A stretch of DNA of 64,000 nucleotides, from the NCBI GenBank assembly GCA_020081605.1, contig JAHREC010000049.1, forward strand, positions 3,596,001 through 3,660,000, given 5' to 3'. How positions within the stretch are numbered: position 1 is the first letter of the stretch; every line of letters starts with the position of its first letter. The notes under the pieces are model-generated. The model was not told where the DNA came from, did not search any database, and was given only the letters and a program-made list of their open reading frames with translations. A program made the translations under genes and the position numbers. Shown here in pieces: positions 1 to 11,391 of the stretch. The stretch comes from Albifimbria verrucaria (taxonomy: Eukaryota; Ascomycota; Sordariomycetes; Hypocreales; Stachybotryaceae).

Positions 1-606
1 ACGCGTTAACTGAAGTGGCAGGCAGCATTCCGACCTCTCCCCGTTTCCCTCCAACAACCTCTGCCGTGTGCAACGACAACCCCCTGCGAAGTCGACGTTG
101 AATGCGATGCTTTCATTAACCATGCGGCGCCACATACCTCTGGGTTATTTGCCAGCGGACTGACGCCCAGAACCATGGCATCTACCGGTGCGAGCTGTTG
201 TGATGCATCGGCTGCACTAGCTGCGGTCTTGTGCAGGTCCTGCTTGGAGACAAGCCTAGATGCAAGCCCTTGCTGTAGATGGCCGGCAAAACTAATATTG
301 AGAATCGCATCCTCTCGAAGGCGCTAGTACGCTATCAACCTGAATCACCCTCATCGAACCCAGGTCCATAGAGGAACTCACTTGCCAAGGGAGGTGATGT
401 GGTCGAGCTGGAATGTAGCCCGCACGACTTCCCACGCGTCCATCACACGCGCTGATGGGCGCTGATGGGCCTTGTCGATCTTGTTAAATATCGACATTTG
501 TCCGGGGCTCTGATTGCTGTTCTGCAGGATCGATTCACTCATTACATCTCCTCGTCTTGGCATCAGCCACCACACTCATTTGAAACCCCACGATCTTTAC
601 TTTACA
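1..606. other. Left-edge intergenic region
   Basis: I see no supportable gene here. The short open frames lack coding character. The last 100 bases are pyrimidine-rich and lead into the start codon at 607, so they probably hold that gene's promoter and 5' leader. Confidence 0.5.
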
Positions 607-2484
607 ATGAGCAAGATACACCAAACCCTGGTCCTCGCGGCCCTCGCGAGGGTTTCCCTCGCTGCCGCCGTCGGACCCATCGCCGAGCGCCAGCTCGTCG
701 GCGCCGACTGCGCGTCCCGAAACATGAAGCAGTGCGGCAACACCTGCATCAGCAACGACTGGGAGTGCTGCCCCGACAGCAACTTTGGATGCCCTGCCAA
801 CGCCCTCTGCAACACCGTTGATGACGGTTCCTGGAACTGCTGCCCCAGGGGCATGAGGTGCATAGGCCGTGGCGATCCCACCGTCTTGCCCGACTTTGCG
901 ACCTTCCCTTCCCTACCTTTATCCCCAACGTGGTTCCCACCACCTCATGGACCCGCGCACCTGGCGCGAAGCCCACTGAGGAGGGCTCGTGGGGTCCCCA
1001 CACTCCTTGGGATGATCATGATCCCTTTGGTGATGAGACCCACGACCATCACGGTGAGGATGAGACCCATGACCATCACGGTGAGGATGAGACCCACGAC
1101 CATCATGGTGAGGACGAGGACGAGGACGAGGAGAAGGGCAGCCATGGTCCCAAGGAGCAGCATGGTTCCGAGGGGCAGCACGGTCCTAAGGAGCAGCACG
1201 GCCACAAGACCAGCTCTACCTCCACCAGACCCGTTACCACGATTCCTTACAGCCACGAGACACACGGTCCCCACCATCACCACTCCCACTCTACCTCCAT
1301 TGAGGTTCACACCTCTATCGCTACCATTGTGGTTACTCCTAATGGGCACTGCCACGAGTGTGAGAAGCACGCCAAGCCTACCCCTGACGTTTATGACCCT
1401 CATGTTCACGACCCTCATGTGCATGATTCTCACGACCATGACCATGAGGATCACGAGTTCAAGGTGTACGACCCCAAGGTTCACGAGTCCAAGGTGTATG
1501 ATCCTAAGATCCATGACCCCAAGGTCCATGATCCTGAGGAGAAGCCCAAGCCCAAGCCTGATGTTCACGACCCCATGGTCCCCACGACCACGAAGACAAG
1601 CATCTAGACGGCCATGGAGGATCGGCTCATGCTTCAGCCGAGGCGTGGGCCAGTGCCGACTCCAACGGACACGAGAGCTCGCACAAGGAGGTCCACGGCG
1701 ACGGGCATGCTTCTGCTTCTGCCGAAGCCCATGCCAGTGCCAACGCCAACGCCAAGGGTCAGAATGAAGGTTATCACAAGGACCCCAACGGAAAGGAGAA
1801 GGAAGATGGGTCGCACAAAGAGTCCTACGGCAAGGAGAAGGAGGATGGATCCCACAAGGAGTCATACGGAAAAGAAAAGGAAGATGGATCCCATAAGGAC
1901 CCCAACGGAAAGGAGAAGGAGCAGGGCTCTCACAAGGAATTCGATGGAAAGGATAAAGAAGATGGCTCACACAAGGAGGTTAACGGAGGCAAGGGATCTG
2001 CCTCTGCTTCTGCTGAAGCTTCGGCCAATGCTAATGCCAAGGGTCAAAATGAGGCATCGCACAAGGAGGCCAACGGAGGCAAGGGATCTGCTTCTGCTGA
2101 GGCCGAGGCTGAGGCCTCTGCCAACGCCAGCGCCAATGCCAACGGAAAGGGTCAGAACGAGGGTGCTTACAAGGAGGCCAACGGAGGCAAGGGATCTGCT
2201 TCTGCTGAGGCCGAGGCTGCCGCCAAGGCCAATGTCAAGGAGCCAATGCATCTGCAGACGCATCAGCAAACGCAGCAGCCAACGCAGGAGCCAACGCTGC
2301 GGCCAATGCGGCAGCCAACGCCGGCTCGCAAGCACACGCAACTCCTTCCATCGTCTACTCTCCCAACAAGGCCGGCGGCAACGCCTCACATACCGGCCCC
2401 GTGGTCGTCGGCGCCGCTGCACGGGAACAGTCTGGCCTCATCTTCGCCGGCTTGCTGGCCGGTGTCGCCGCTTTGCTTCTGTAA
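607..2484 (+). CDS. Secreted, cysteine/histidine-rich, GPI-anchored wall protein (frame breaks)
   Basis: The product starts MSKIHQTLVLAALARVSLAA, a signal peptide. A short domain with about ten cysteines follows (residues ~35-85, paired-Cys motifs such as WECCPD and WNCCPRG). Next come tandem HDHHGEDE repeats, long His/Asp/Lys-rich DPKVHD-type repeats, a Lys/Gly block (KEKEDGSHKES units) and Ala/Asn-rich repeats. It ends in a hydrophobic tail, SGLIFAGLLAGVAALLL, preceded by small residues, typical of a GPI signal. Reading the whole protein needs three one-base shifts, near 915, 1575 and 2235, each in or beside a short homopolymer; the composition continues smoothly across them. Intact length would be about 620 residues. 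The histidine/acid repeats suggest metal binding at the cell surface; this is inference. I recognise no named family. Confidence 0.75.
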
Positions 2485-2672
2485 TTTTTGTCCGAGTGGC
2501 TTTGGGTTTGGTCCGGACTGGCCCTTGCGGTACTTTCTGCATGTATTTATTGGTAGTTATTACAATTTGATTAGGTAGTGTGGCACGTTCTATTGGGAAA
2601 AATTGACGTCACGTTCTCTTTTGCACCTAACAATTATACCATTCATTCAATTCGTAACGCTAGTAGACAAAA

Positions 2673-3876
2673 TTACTCAATATCGACGACAACCTTGGCC
2701 TGGTGCTTTCCAGACCACTGGTACTCGTAGGCGTCCTTCAGGTCCTCCAGCTTGAAGGTCTTGGGGTCGACTACGGGGCGCAGGGCCTCGGGGTTGGCCT
2801 CGATGGCGCGGCACATGTCCTCCATCTGGACGCGGCTACCGACAAAGATACCACGAGCGATGCACATGTTGGTCAGGCAGTCGAGGAAGCCAGGCTGGTC
2901 CTGGGACGGGGCACCGCCGACAAAGCCGATGATGCTGATGACACCGTCGGCGCGGATGGCGGCGAGACTCTGCTTCATGGACTGGGGCCGGCGACCTCAA
3001 TAACGTGGTCGACACCGACGCCGCCGGTGAGCTCCTTGGCCTTGGCGCCCCAGTTGGGCTCCTCGCGGTAGTTGATGATGTGGTCAGCACCCAGCTTCTC
3101 AAGCAGCTTGGCCTTTTCGCTGGAGCTGGTAGTGGCAATGACCTTGGCGCCGGCGGCCTTGGCGAACTGGACGCCGAAGATGCTGACACCGCCGGTGCCC
3201 TGGGTGAGGACCCACTGGCCTGGAGCGAGTTTGTGGTCAGACAGGCCGAAGAGGGCGTTCCAGGCGGTCAGGCCGGCACAAGACAGGGTAGAGGCCTCGC
3301 GGAAGTTGAGCGATGAGGGCATGTGGACAAGGCCGTTCTCGTGGAAGACGCCGACGGTGCGGAGGGTGCCGTGGGCGGTGCCACCGAGGAGGAGTTGCCA
3401 TATTCAAGCTTGAGCTGGCCTCCAACGTAGTGCTGGTGGAAGACGGTGACGACCTTGTCGCCGGGCTTGAAGCGCTGGACATCCTTGCCGACGGCGAGAA
3501 CGGTACCGGCGCCGTCGGAGCCGGGGACGACGTTGTCGATGATGTCAAAGGGTACAGACCCTTGGGAATGACAAGATCACGGTACTAAATTGGAATTTGT
3601 CAGTATTCAAGTGAATGGATGATTGTCTTTTTCTTCTTCTTTTTCTTTTCGTTTTCCTGCAAATGAAAGAGTTGGGTGCTCACGTTAAGAGAGGCGGCAT
3701 GCACTGCGACAGTTAGAGACGACGACCTCACAAGGTGGGGCCACAACACTCACGCTTGACCAGCACCTGGCTGTCGCCAACCTGAGGGTGGGCTCCTCAG
3801 TCAGCTTGAGGGAGTCGAAACCGGTCTTGCCGGCAACGGTCCATTGCTTGGTAGTCTTGGGGATATCCTGAGCCAT
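2673..3876 (-). CDS. Medium-chain alcohol dehydrogenase / quinone oxidoreductase-like
   Basis: An MDR-superfamily NAD(P)H-dependent oxidoreductase. The start MAQDIPKTTKQW is followed by a GroES-like part (VIPGSD/VVPGSDGAG and FKPGDKVV) and a Rossmann fold (QGTGGVSIFGVQFAKAAGAKVI), then TSSSEKAKLLEKLGADHIINY and GVGVDHVIEV. The end is KHQAKVVVDIE. The architecture fits fungal zinc-type alcohol dehydrogenases that reduce small aldehydes or quinones; substrate unknown. Two introns lie near 3592-3757, with a tiny exon encoding HAASLN between them. One-base shifts near 3790, 3392 and 2985 break the frame, all at homopolymers, in an otherwise fully conserved protein. It is divergent from the CofD-like gene to the right. 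Confidence 0.85.
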
Positions 3877-4845
3877 TGTGTAGATGTGTAATTGGGTACG
3901 GTGCGGTGTTGTGCGGTGTGAATGGTGAGGAGGCCAAGTTTTATAAGGCGGTACCAGGCAAATCACCCTGTCGAGGATTACCAAGACAGCCATCGACGGC
4001 TCGAACGGAAGTGGGACTCGGCATTACAGCGACGGGCATATGAGGCAATGAGGTGCTTGACATGGGCCCAGTGCTTGACGTAAACATCTGGGAACGTGGG
4101 GCTGATCGGACTAGTGGATGGTGATGCGGGCGAATCTCCGAGAAGGTTAACGAAGTACAGGGCAATCTTGCTCAAGGCAAGGCAAACAAGGCGACTCGGG
4201 GTCGGCATTAAGAACTCCTCCCCAGGCCGGTCAAACGTTGGCAGCAAGGATGATGCGGATGGATTCGGGCCGCGGCACCGGTCGCAGCAACGCCCGTGGG
4301 GGTAATTCGAGGCCGATTGTTTGCTTGCATCTGTTTGCAGTTTTTTTTTTGGGAGCGGTTGGTGAGTTGAAGATTGGGCGGGCAACAATGCCGGGCAGCA
4401 TTATGTCAGAGGGCCGTCAATCGTTAGTCGGTGCAGAGAGTGGGTGAGTGGAGAAAGTCGATGGAGCAGTTTGATGGAGTAGATAAGGAAGAGGGCGAAA
4501 AAAAAAAAAAAAAAAATCAAGAGAAAAAGCCAGTTTCACTTTGAGGAAGGAACTCTCCGTACCGCGCTTGCTTGGATTGCGGCTAAAACAGAACCTGCAC
4601 CAGCAAATAGCTTCACTGACAAATCCAACCTCATCATCGCATTAAATCTATCCACTTTACAAGGTGCTTCTAGCTTCGCCAGGGCTCCATCTCCTCGACG
4701 ATTCCACCGCAGCCATCGCCATGTTAGCCGCAAGGCCTGACCAATCAGCCACCAACGGCCCTGCAGGACACCTGTCCCCACGCCTGACCCGACAAGCGCG
4801 CTGCTCAAGCTGAAGCAATCGTGCATCCGTCCTCTATCCGTCGGC
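3877..4845. other. Divergent intergenic region with poly(A) tract
   Basis: About 970 bp between two divergent genes, probably holding both promoters. An A19 run lies at 4498-4516. Open frames here have no recognisable product. Confidence 0.5.
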
Positions 4846-6396
4846 ATGGCTTCCAACGAAGCCGTCCAAGCCCCGGCGGCCAATTTGCTGCCTCCCCAGT
4901 CGCAGACCCAGTCTCAGGCCCCGTCTCCTCGGCCTCCTAGTAGCCCCGCCCCGGCCCCGGCACCCACGCCGGCATCGTCGTCTTCTCCGGTGGCAGCGCC
5001 GCCAACAGCCTCGTGGATGTCTTTGAGCATGTACGCCACGCAAACAGCTGTTCCTCAGCTACGTCATTCCCATTTCCGATAACGGTGGCAGCACCAGCGA
5101 AATCATCCGTGTCTTTGGGGGCCAGGTATGCTCCTCCTCCTCCTCCTCCTCAAAATGCTGATCCATTTGCCTGACACGTGCAGGTATCGGAGATGTGAGG
5201 TCCCGTCTAGTGCGCCTTATTCCCGAAAACGGTAGCCCCGAGACGATCGCCATCAAGCAGCTGTTCAATCACCGCTTGCCCAAGGTCTACCATGTTGCCC
5301 GTGCCGAGTGGTTCGACATCTTGGAAGCAACCCATCCGCTCTGGGACGACATTTCCTCGCCCAAGCGTGAGCTGATTCGCTCGTTCCTCAACAGCTTCAA
5401 CCTCGAGGTCGTCAAGCGCATGCGCCCCAGCAGCCGCTTCGACTTTTCCGGCTCCAGCATCGGTAACCTGTTTCTAACCGGCTCCAGGCTGTTCACTGGC
5501 AGTTTCGAGGCCGCCATTTACCTGCTGAGCTCCATCTGTGCCGTCCCAGACCGTGTTGCCGTGCTGCCTGCCATCAACACCAACTTTGCTCACCACATTG
5601 CGGCTGGTCTAGCAGATGGTACCGTCATCACCGGTCAGAATGACATTTCTCATCCGAGCGTGCCCACGGCCGCTGTCCCAGGCACGGGAGCCGGCGTGTA
5701 CACCCCTTGCCCGAGTCTGTCGCTGACACCGAAGAGCACGACAAGGTCGAGGATGCCAACTTGCCCGGGTCGCTCCCGGCACTGCGCCGCCCTGCCATTG
5801 CCTTTTCGAAAGACGACGAGGAGGATCTGCCGGCCAGGATCGAAAGGATATGGTACATTAACCCGTACGGCCAGGAAATTCGCCTGCCCGCCAATCCCCG
5901 CATCCTCGAGGCCCTGCGCCAGGCCACCAACGTCGTCTACAGCATCGGCTCTTTGTTTACGTCGCTGATTCCTAACCTGGTGTTGAAAGGCGTGGGCGAG
6001 GCAATCGCAAGCCCATCGATACGAAACAAGATTCTTTTGCTCAACGGCACGCTGGATCGCGAAACTGGGCCGTCGTCCAACCCATTTACGGCGTTGGACT
6101 TTGTCGCTGCCGTGGCCTACGCATGTGCTGACTCGCGAGGGCTGCCTCGTCCCAGCGAACAGGACTACTCGCAATACATCACGCACGTGCTATACGTAGA
6201 AGGAACCAACGCGCCAAAACTAGACAAGCCGTATTTTGCAAATCTCGGCATTGACGCGACGAGGCTGTACGGGCCAAAGGACGAGGCAGGAAATGTACGA
6301 TACGACCCCAAGGCACTGCAGCAGGCTCTCGAAACCATCATTGGGCGCAAGGACGTCCGGCCTGACCGAAGCCGTCGCAACACGTTGATCGGGTAA
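4846..6396 (+). CDS. CofD/YvcK-like (UPF0052) family protein
   Basis: After a Pro/Ala/Ser-rich N-terminus (residues 1-45) comes the nucleotide-binding fold of the CofD/YvcK family: GIVVFSGGSAANSLVDVF, then VIPISDNGGSTSEIIRVFGG, and after an intron GIGDVRSRLVRL. The rest (DFSGSSIGNLFLTG, TNFAHHIAAGLADG, RIWYINPYGQEIRLP, GSLFTSLIPNLVLKGVG, KILLLNGTLDRETG) follows the eukaryotic branch of the family. Bacterial relatives make 2-phospholactate derivatives (CofD) or control carbon and wall metabolism (YvcK); the fungal role is not established. The intron is about 5129-5184. One-base losses near 4965, 5060, 5125 and 5700 split the frame. The end RSRRNTLIG is followed by TAA. Confidence 0.85.
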
Positions 6397-6567
6397 ATAG
6401 CATTCACGCATTAAAATCTTGATGTGGATATCTATTCCGTATTTGCTTGCCTTTGAGCTGCAATAAATAACGCCAATTTGCCAACCCAACCGAGCCGTAA
6501 CCAATCCGTACAGCGACCTCGACGTCGCCTTGGGCTTTGCCCTCAAATGTGCACCGTCGTCCAACGC

Positions 6568-6835
6568 TCACCCACTCGACACCAGCATGTATCCCATCAC
6601 AACCGGCCAGGCCACTGATAAAATAAAGGCCGCCAACACGGCGCTCGGCCCTGTTCGTATCTTGTCGTGGGTCCCTCCAACGGTCAATCAGGGCGCAGGT
6701 GCTGAAGATCATGGCGCAGACGTAGAGAACGCCGGCCCAGAAACCGGCAAGGATGAAGTCGGCGTTGCGGTCGGGGACGCTCAGGGCGACCTTTGACATG
6801 TCGGGGACCTTGAATGTGGAGAGATTGTTACCCAT
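6568..6835 (-). CDS. Small two-helix membrane protein
   Basis: It starts MGNNLSTFKVPDMSKVAL. A first hydrophobic helix (ILAGFWAGVLYVCAMIF) is followed by STCALIDRWRDPRQDTNR, and a second helix (VLAAFILSVAWPVVMGYML) comes close to the C-terminus VSSG. The second helix appears only after a one-base shift near 6640; without it the frame runs on into low-quality sequence. Length is about 88 residues. It looks like a conserved small fungal membrane protein, but I cannot name a family. It is tail to tail with the CofD-like gene. Confidence 0.6.
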
Positions 6836-7318
6836 GTTGGCGGTTGGGTTGGATTAATTGTGATAGATGTCGTGATTTCGTGGATTTTATTAAAGATTGA
6901 CCAGCAATGAATGAAGGGAAGGGCTCGCCCAGCGAGTGTGGAGAATGGAAAGGCGACGCAAGGAACGAAGCAAAGGCTTGAGAATGAAGGAAAAGAAAAG
7001 AAGACGTCGAGTCGGGATCTGCCCTCATCTAATGTCGACGATGAGCCTTGGCCAACAGACGAAAAACCTCGAACGGACGCCTGTCGCAGGGGCGGTCGCT
7101 CGAACGTCGATCGGACCGGTCTCACACGTCGTGCGTCTCAGGGCGACCCCGGCTCGCTGCCCAATCGAGGCAAAGCCAGGCTACGGGGCCAATGGCGATG
7201 CCCTGCAGCCGCCAAGGCTTGGACGGGGTTGTGACGTTTGGGGTTGCAGGCTGCGAATGCTGGCCTAGCGTCCGTCTCACCCCAACTTTTAGCCTGCGCC
7301 ATTCGTCTCGAGTCCTGG
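6836..7318. other. Intergenic region
   Basis: It lies between two minus-strand genes. It probably holds the promoter of the small membrane-protein gene and the 3' end of the phosphatase gene. No further gene is seen. Confidence 0.5.
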
Positions 7319-7879
7319 CTAGGCCGTCGCCTCCTCCGCCCGCCTCTTCATAAGCATCGCGTACGGCTCTTTGGGGACCTTGTGGTCGGTGTCCTCCCAG
7401 CACTCGTATTGCATCTCGTGCCAGACCTCGAGCTGCGCCAGGAAGCTGGAGTTGGGCCGTACCCTGCGAACCCTCTGCACCGCCGCCAGCGCCGGGCTCA
7501 CGGGCTGGCTGTGCAGGCGCATCAGGTAGGCCACCACGACCGTCGCCGACCGCGACACGCCCCGCGTGCAGTGCACCAGCACGCCGCCCTCGCGCCGCAT
7601 CTTGTCGATGAAGTCGCAAATGCCGGCCAGGTCTGAGAGGATGTCCTGGGTGGGCGTGTCGACCCAGCGGACGAAGAGGTGTCGCTCCGCGGGTATCTGT
7701 GCCCTGTTTTCAGCCATGTTCCATTCAGCCAGGGGACGGTTGGCGAGCGACACCATTGCCGTGATGTTGTTGCTTCGTAAGAGCTCGACGTTGTGCGAGC
7801 CCGCGACGTCTCCGACGTAGAGCCCGCGCTCGATGAAGGTCATCGGCGGGTCGATTTTAGAGAGCATTTCAAACACCAT
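7319..7879 (-). CDS. Dual-specificity protein phosphatase
   Basis: A compact DUSP/Cdc14-like cysteine phosphatase of about 186 residues. The signature loop is VHCTRGVSRSATVVVAYLM (HCx5R with the nucleophilic Cys). The general-acid Asp is likely in FVRWVDTPTQD. The N-terminal IERGLYVGDVAGSHNVELL matches the DUSP start. It should dephosphorylate Ser/Thr/Tyr residues; the target is unknown. The frame is intact. I chose the start MVFEMLSKIDPP, because the extra residues of the longer open frame are not conserved in style and contain a possible intron acceptor. Confidence 0.9.
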   Translation of the reverse strand: MVFEMLSKIDPPMTFIERGLYVGDVAGSHNVELLRSNNITAMVSLANRPLAEWNMAENRAQIPAERHLFVRWVDTPTQDILSDLAGICDFIDKMRREGGVLVHCTRGVSRSATVVVAYLMRLHSQPVSPALAAVQRVRRVRPNSSFLAQLEVWHEMQYECWEDTDHKVPKEPYAMLMKRRAEEATA

Positions 7880-9081
7880 GATGAGGAGAGTTGGTGAGGA
7901 GGCTTTTGGGAAGGCCTGAATGCACGTACCTACGGTCAATTACATCATCGGCGCTTATTGAGATATGCCTTGCCAAAGAGGACGGGGCGTTGGGTAAGTT
8001 TTGGTAGACTGGAATGAGATAAGTAAATTTATCCCAGCAAGCAACGTCCCATTGTATGGAGAAACACTTGCGACGTAGTTATTCTTGATTTATTGTTTTG
8101 GTAAAATAGTAAGTAAACATGGAATTGAAGCTGATGTGAATCTATTTGATCACCCTTTCTAGGATCTTCGCATTTGCAGATAACCTCAAATCCCTGTCCG
8201 CAACCTACCCTACACTTGGGATTTTCCACCAAGCTCAATTACAACTATGCCCCCTGTTTACACTGCTCATGATGAACCATAATACCCCATTGAATACGCC
8301 TTATTCATCCAGTCCAATGTTTCGGGCTTTTCGAGAGTCCGACTCAACGTCATGTGTGCTCACTTCCACGACACCGGGTAATTGCCACGCTCAGGCACTT
8401 GATTCAGATTCAATTTGTCCACGCGGACTTGAAAACGGAGACAATTACCGCAACACAAAACCACCGCTACAGTAATTTGGGCTTTGCCATTAAGCCTAAG
8501 AGCCAGTTGATATACCAATGTTGTTCGCAATGACCTTTCGGACCTCTACTCGTCCGGCCTGGTGGCGACGATCCTTTGGCCAATGCCCTGGGCAAGACAT
8601 TGAAGTGATGACCATGGGAATGTTCCAAACAAGCTTTTTCGTAATATCAGGCCCATCAGGCCCATCTTAAATTGTTTGGACCCGGAAGAAGTGCAGATTT
8701 TGTGTGTTTGCGCCAGTGAGAACACAACGGAATATTCTCCGCCATCAGTTTGCGATTCGGCGATATTACAGCCAACGAGTAAGACGGGGTAAAACATATT
8801 GGCCAACGAGACTTGACAAGACACCACTCGAAGCTGGAGTACTACCGTGCAAACAGTCTAGGCCAGTGGTAATTGAAACAGCAGTTTAGCCAATTAGTAA
8901 GACTTGCAATGGTTGATGAAGGCTTCTTTAGATGGAGTTTTGGGGATATAAATATCAACCCTTCCGCCGGTCAGGATCAATCTCATTATCAGCATCAGCA
9001 TCAGCATCAACATCAGCTTCATTACATCAACTCACAACACACTCTTTACAAAACAACCACTCTTTACAACCAACTTTCAAA
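7880..9081. other. Intergenic region with ATCAGC microsatellite
   Basis: About 1.2 kb with no convincing gene. A short (ATCAGC)n/(ATCAAC) repeat at about 8981-9020 lies in the leader of the next gene. That gene's leader is CA-rich (ACAACCACTC, CCAACTTTC), as in well-expressed fungal genes. Confidence 0.55.
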
Positions 9082-9588
9082 ATGAAGTTCACTTTCACCC
9101 TCGTTGCTGCCTTCAGCGCCACCGCCATGGCTGCTCCCCAGTTTGGCTTCCCCAGCTTCGGCTTCCCTGGCTTCGGCAACGCTGCTGAGCCTGCTGCCGA
9201 GTCTCCTTGCGTCAAGGAGTGCCACACCAAGTGTGAAGGCGAAGGCTTCTTCCAGAAGGCCTTCTGCGAGAGCAAGTGCAAGTCCGACGTAAGTGTTTCG
9301 TATCCACACAGAGAGCATAGCTGACCAGAGCAGTGCAAGATCAAGGAGATCAAGGAGCAGGCCGAGGAGATTGCTTCGGAGGTATCTTCTGCCGTTGCGG
9401 CTGCCACCTCGAGCGCTGCTGCGGCCGCTACTCCCATCGCCGCTGCCAGCGCCGCCGCCAGCGCTGCTGCTGCCTCTGCTGCTGCTCCTGCCGCTGCCAG
9501 CGCTGCTGCTGCCCCTGCCGCTGCCTCTGCCGCTGCCGCTGCCGCTGCTCCTGCTGCTGCCAACGCTGCCGCCGCTCTCGCCGTTTAA
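9082..9588 (+). CDS. Small secreted cysteine-containing, alanine-rich protein
   Basis: 153 residues. The signal peptide is MKFTFTLVAAFSATAMAA. A Phe/Gly/Pro segment (PQFGFPSFGFPGFG) follows, then a six-Cys core (CVKECHTKCEGEGFF, CESKCKSD, C) and a C-terminal tail that is almost pure Ala/Ser/Pro. A 45-bp intron (9289-9333) joins in frame and there are no frame breaks. The core resembles small secreted wall-associated or effector-like proteins of filamentous fungi. The Ala-rich tail is low complexity and may vary in length. Function unknown. Confidence 0.85.
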
Positions 9589-10853
9589 GGGGTCACTGCT
9601 ATTTGGGGACTACAAGATGGTGGCTTGACAAGATTCATTGTCAACTATGCTCTGTATCGCTTAGTTTAATTCGATTTAATCTTAGAATTAGTGAGTTGGG
9701 AAATGAAATCTGGTGTTTAGTCCATTATTGTGTGTCTGTCCAAGACCTGTGTTTAAATGATGCCTGTCCATTTATGATTGCTTTAACAACTTTGCAACTG
9801 TGACAACACATGAAGCGATGGTTGGAGGATGGTCACCTGTGGGGAGGCCATTACAATATCTTGGCTGATTCTTAATTCACTATATCTTGAATGTTATAAG
9901 AGGCGCTCAATTAAGTCGCTTCTGTCATAAATCAACCTTGAACTACATCACGCCCTATCATATCCCGGGAACAAGGACAATACAGATATCAATTGGTTGC
10001 ACAGGACAGTTAACAAGAAATGACGAAAATGATATTTAAGCGAAAACGAGTTTCAAGTAAGGCCTTGGTTAGAATAAGCCGGCAGCCATGACCATGTGCA
10101 GGTATTGAACACCACCAACCATCATGTCATTGCACGCACTTGCACCTCGTCGAGGATGTTTGAGACGGGCAACGATGGTTGACATAGTGATGATGTCAAT
10201 TTTCATTTCGTCATCTAAGTATGTTGGCGAGACAGAACAACACCTGTGGTGATACATGGGATTCTCATGGACTTGGGACTAGTCTTAATCAGTCCCAGTC
10301 AATATCACAAGTTTATGCCAGTCACGATATGGTCAATCATACTGCTCACACTTGATGTTATCAGACAATAACAAAGCCAAATACCCCAAATACTGCATCT
10401 AACTAGAAAAAAAAACAAAAACAAAAAATAACAGTGGGTAGTTACAAATATTTGAGAGTGAGAAAACAAAACATAAATTGGTAGGCTGACAAAGTAATAG
10501 AGTGAAGATGGTGATCCGGCCTAAATCTCTACACGTTCATTCGCCCTCATGTGTATCTCGACTAACACATCCCGAGAACGAACGCGATTGATTTGATGGC
10601 CCATGCTGATGGTATCTAGACTAAGACGTCTCGGCCATATAACAGTGCTGCGAACCGGAACGCCGCAATCAGTCTCAGTCTGTGCATCTTGCCTGTCGCA
10701 GTCACAGTTAGTCACAAGGCTTACCATTGATGTCACTTGACCAACAAGATGATTTCAGGCCTCGTTTTCACACCATGCAATTACCATAAATTGAGTTCCA
10801 CCCTGTTTGCCTGGGATGCAACTCGCACTTGCAAACCCCATCTTACCGTCATA
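9589..10853. other. Gene-poor spacer
   Basis: About 1.27 kb without a supportable gene. An A-rich stretch lies near 10404-10430. Confidence 0.5.
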
Positions 10854-11108
10854 ATGAAGTGGCCGTCGCTTTTCATCCCGTCCTTTAGCGCCATGGCGCT
10901 CTCTGCGCCGTCGGCAATTTCATCCAGCGTAGAGAAGAATCCACGAAGACACCCAGAGGAAAGATGTTATTTTGGTTGTATAAATTTCTACCGCATTCCT
11001 GGCGGACTCGTCATTACAGATTGTAGAAAGAAGGTATGTGCGGTCAAGGCCTTGGTGATTTACATTGGCTTGTGCTAATTTTTGTAGTACGAAATGAGAG
11101 AGCTATAG
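10854..11108 (+). CDS. Very small secreted protein, candidate effector
   Basis: 66 residues in two exons. Exon 1 (10854-11033) runs from MKWPSLFIPSFSAMALSA, a weak signal peptide, through EERCYFGCINFYRIPGG to DCRKK. The 54-bp intron (11034-11087) has donor GTATGT, branch GCTAAT and acceptor TAG. Exon 2 adds YEMREL and stop. Spliced, the frame is intact, whereas the unspliced frame reads on into the intron. It has three cysteines in a C-x3-C...C arrangement. Size and signal suit a small secreted protein; the family is not recognised. RNA evidence would decide. Confidence 0.5.
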
Positions 11109-11322
11109 TGGAGGGGCATGAACGTGGCATCTGGGACAGTGGAACGAGGTATCAAACTAGATTGTTTATCAACGGATACGAAAGCTAAATATGGTATTTA
11201 CAATAGACCAGACATTCATTAATTTCCTATGTATATTTTAACAAGTCATCTTTGTTGCCTGTAGCCGCTGTCCGGGTGAAGCTAGACGAATATCCGGCGG
11301 AGGCCCGGCTCCGTTGGCGGGG

Positions 11323-11338
11323 ACGGATTTTAATCCGT
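11323..11338. promoter_or_regulatory. Palindrome ACGGATTTTAATCCGT before the aldo-keto reductase
   Basis: An inverted repeat with 7-bp arms (ACGGATT/AATCCGT) lies 54 bp upstream of the start at 11392. CGG/CCG half-sites in inverted orientation are typical Zn2Cys6 targets. A similar CGGAT...ATCCG pair lies in the divergent promoter at 20337-20389. Confidence 0.5.
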
Positions 11339-11391
11339 ACGACTGGCGGAAATCGTCTTACCACCAAGTATAATAGAACATGATGTATACC

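Noticed and set aside
378..575. Minus-strand open frame near the left end
   Set aside because: Short, overlaps the promoter and leader of the 607 gene, no features.
945..1970. Long minus-strand frame opposite the His-rich gene
   Set aside because: Shadow of a repetitive plus-strand gene; composition is only the reverse of the repeats.
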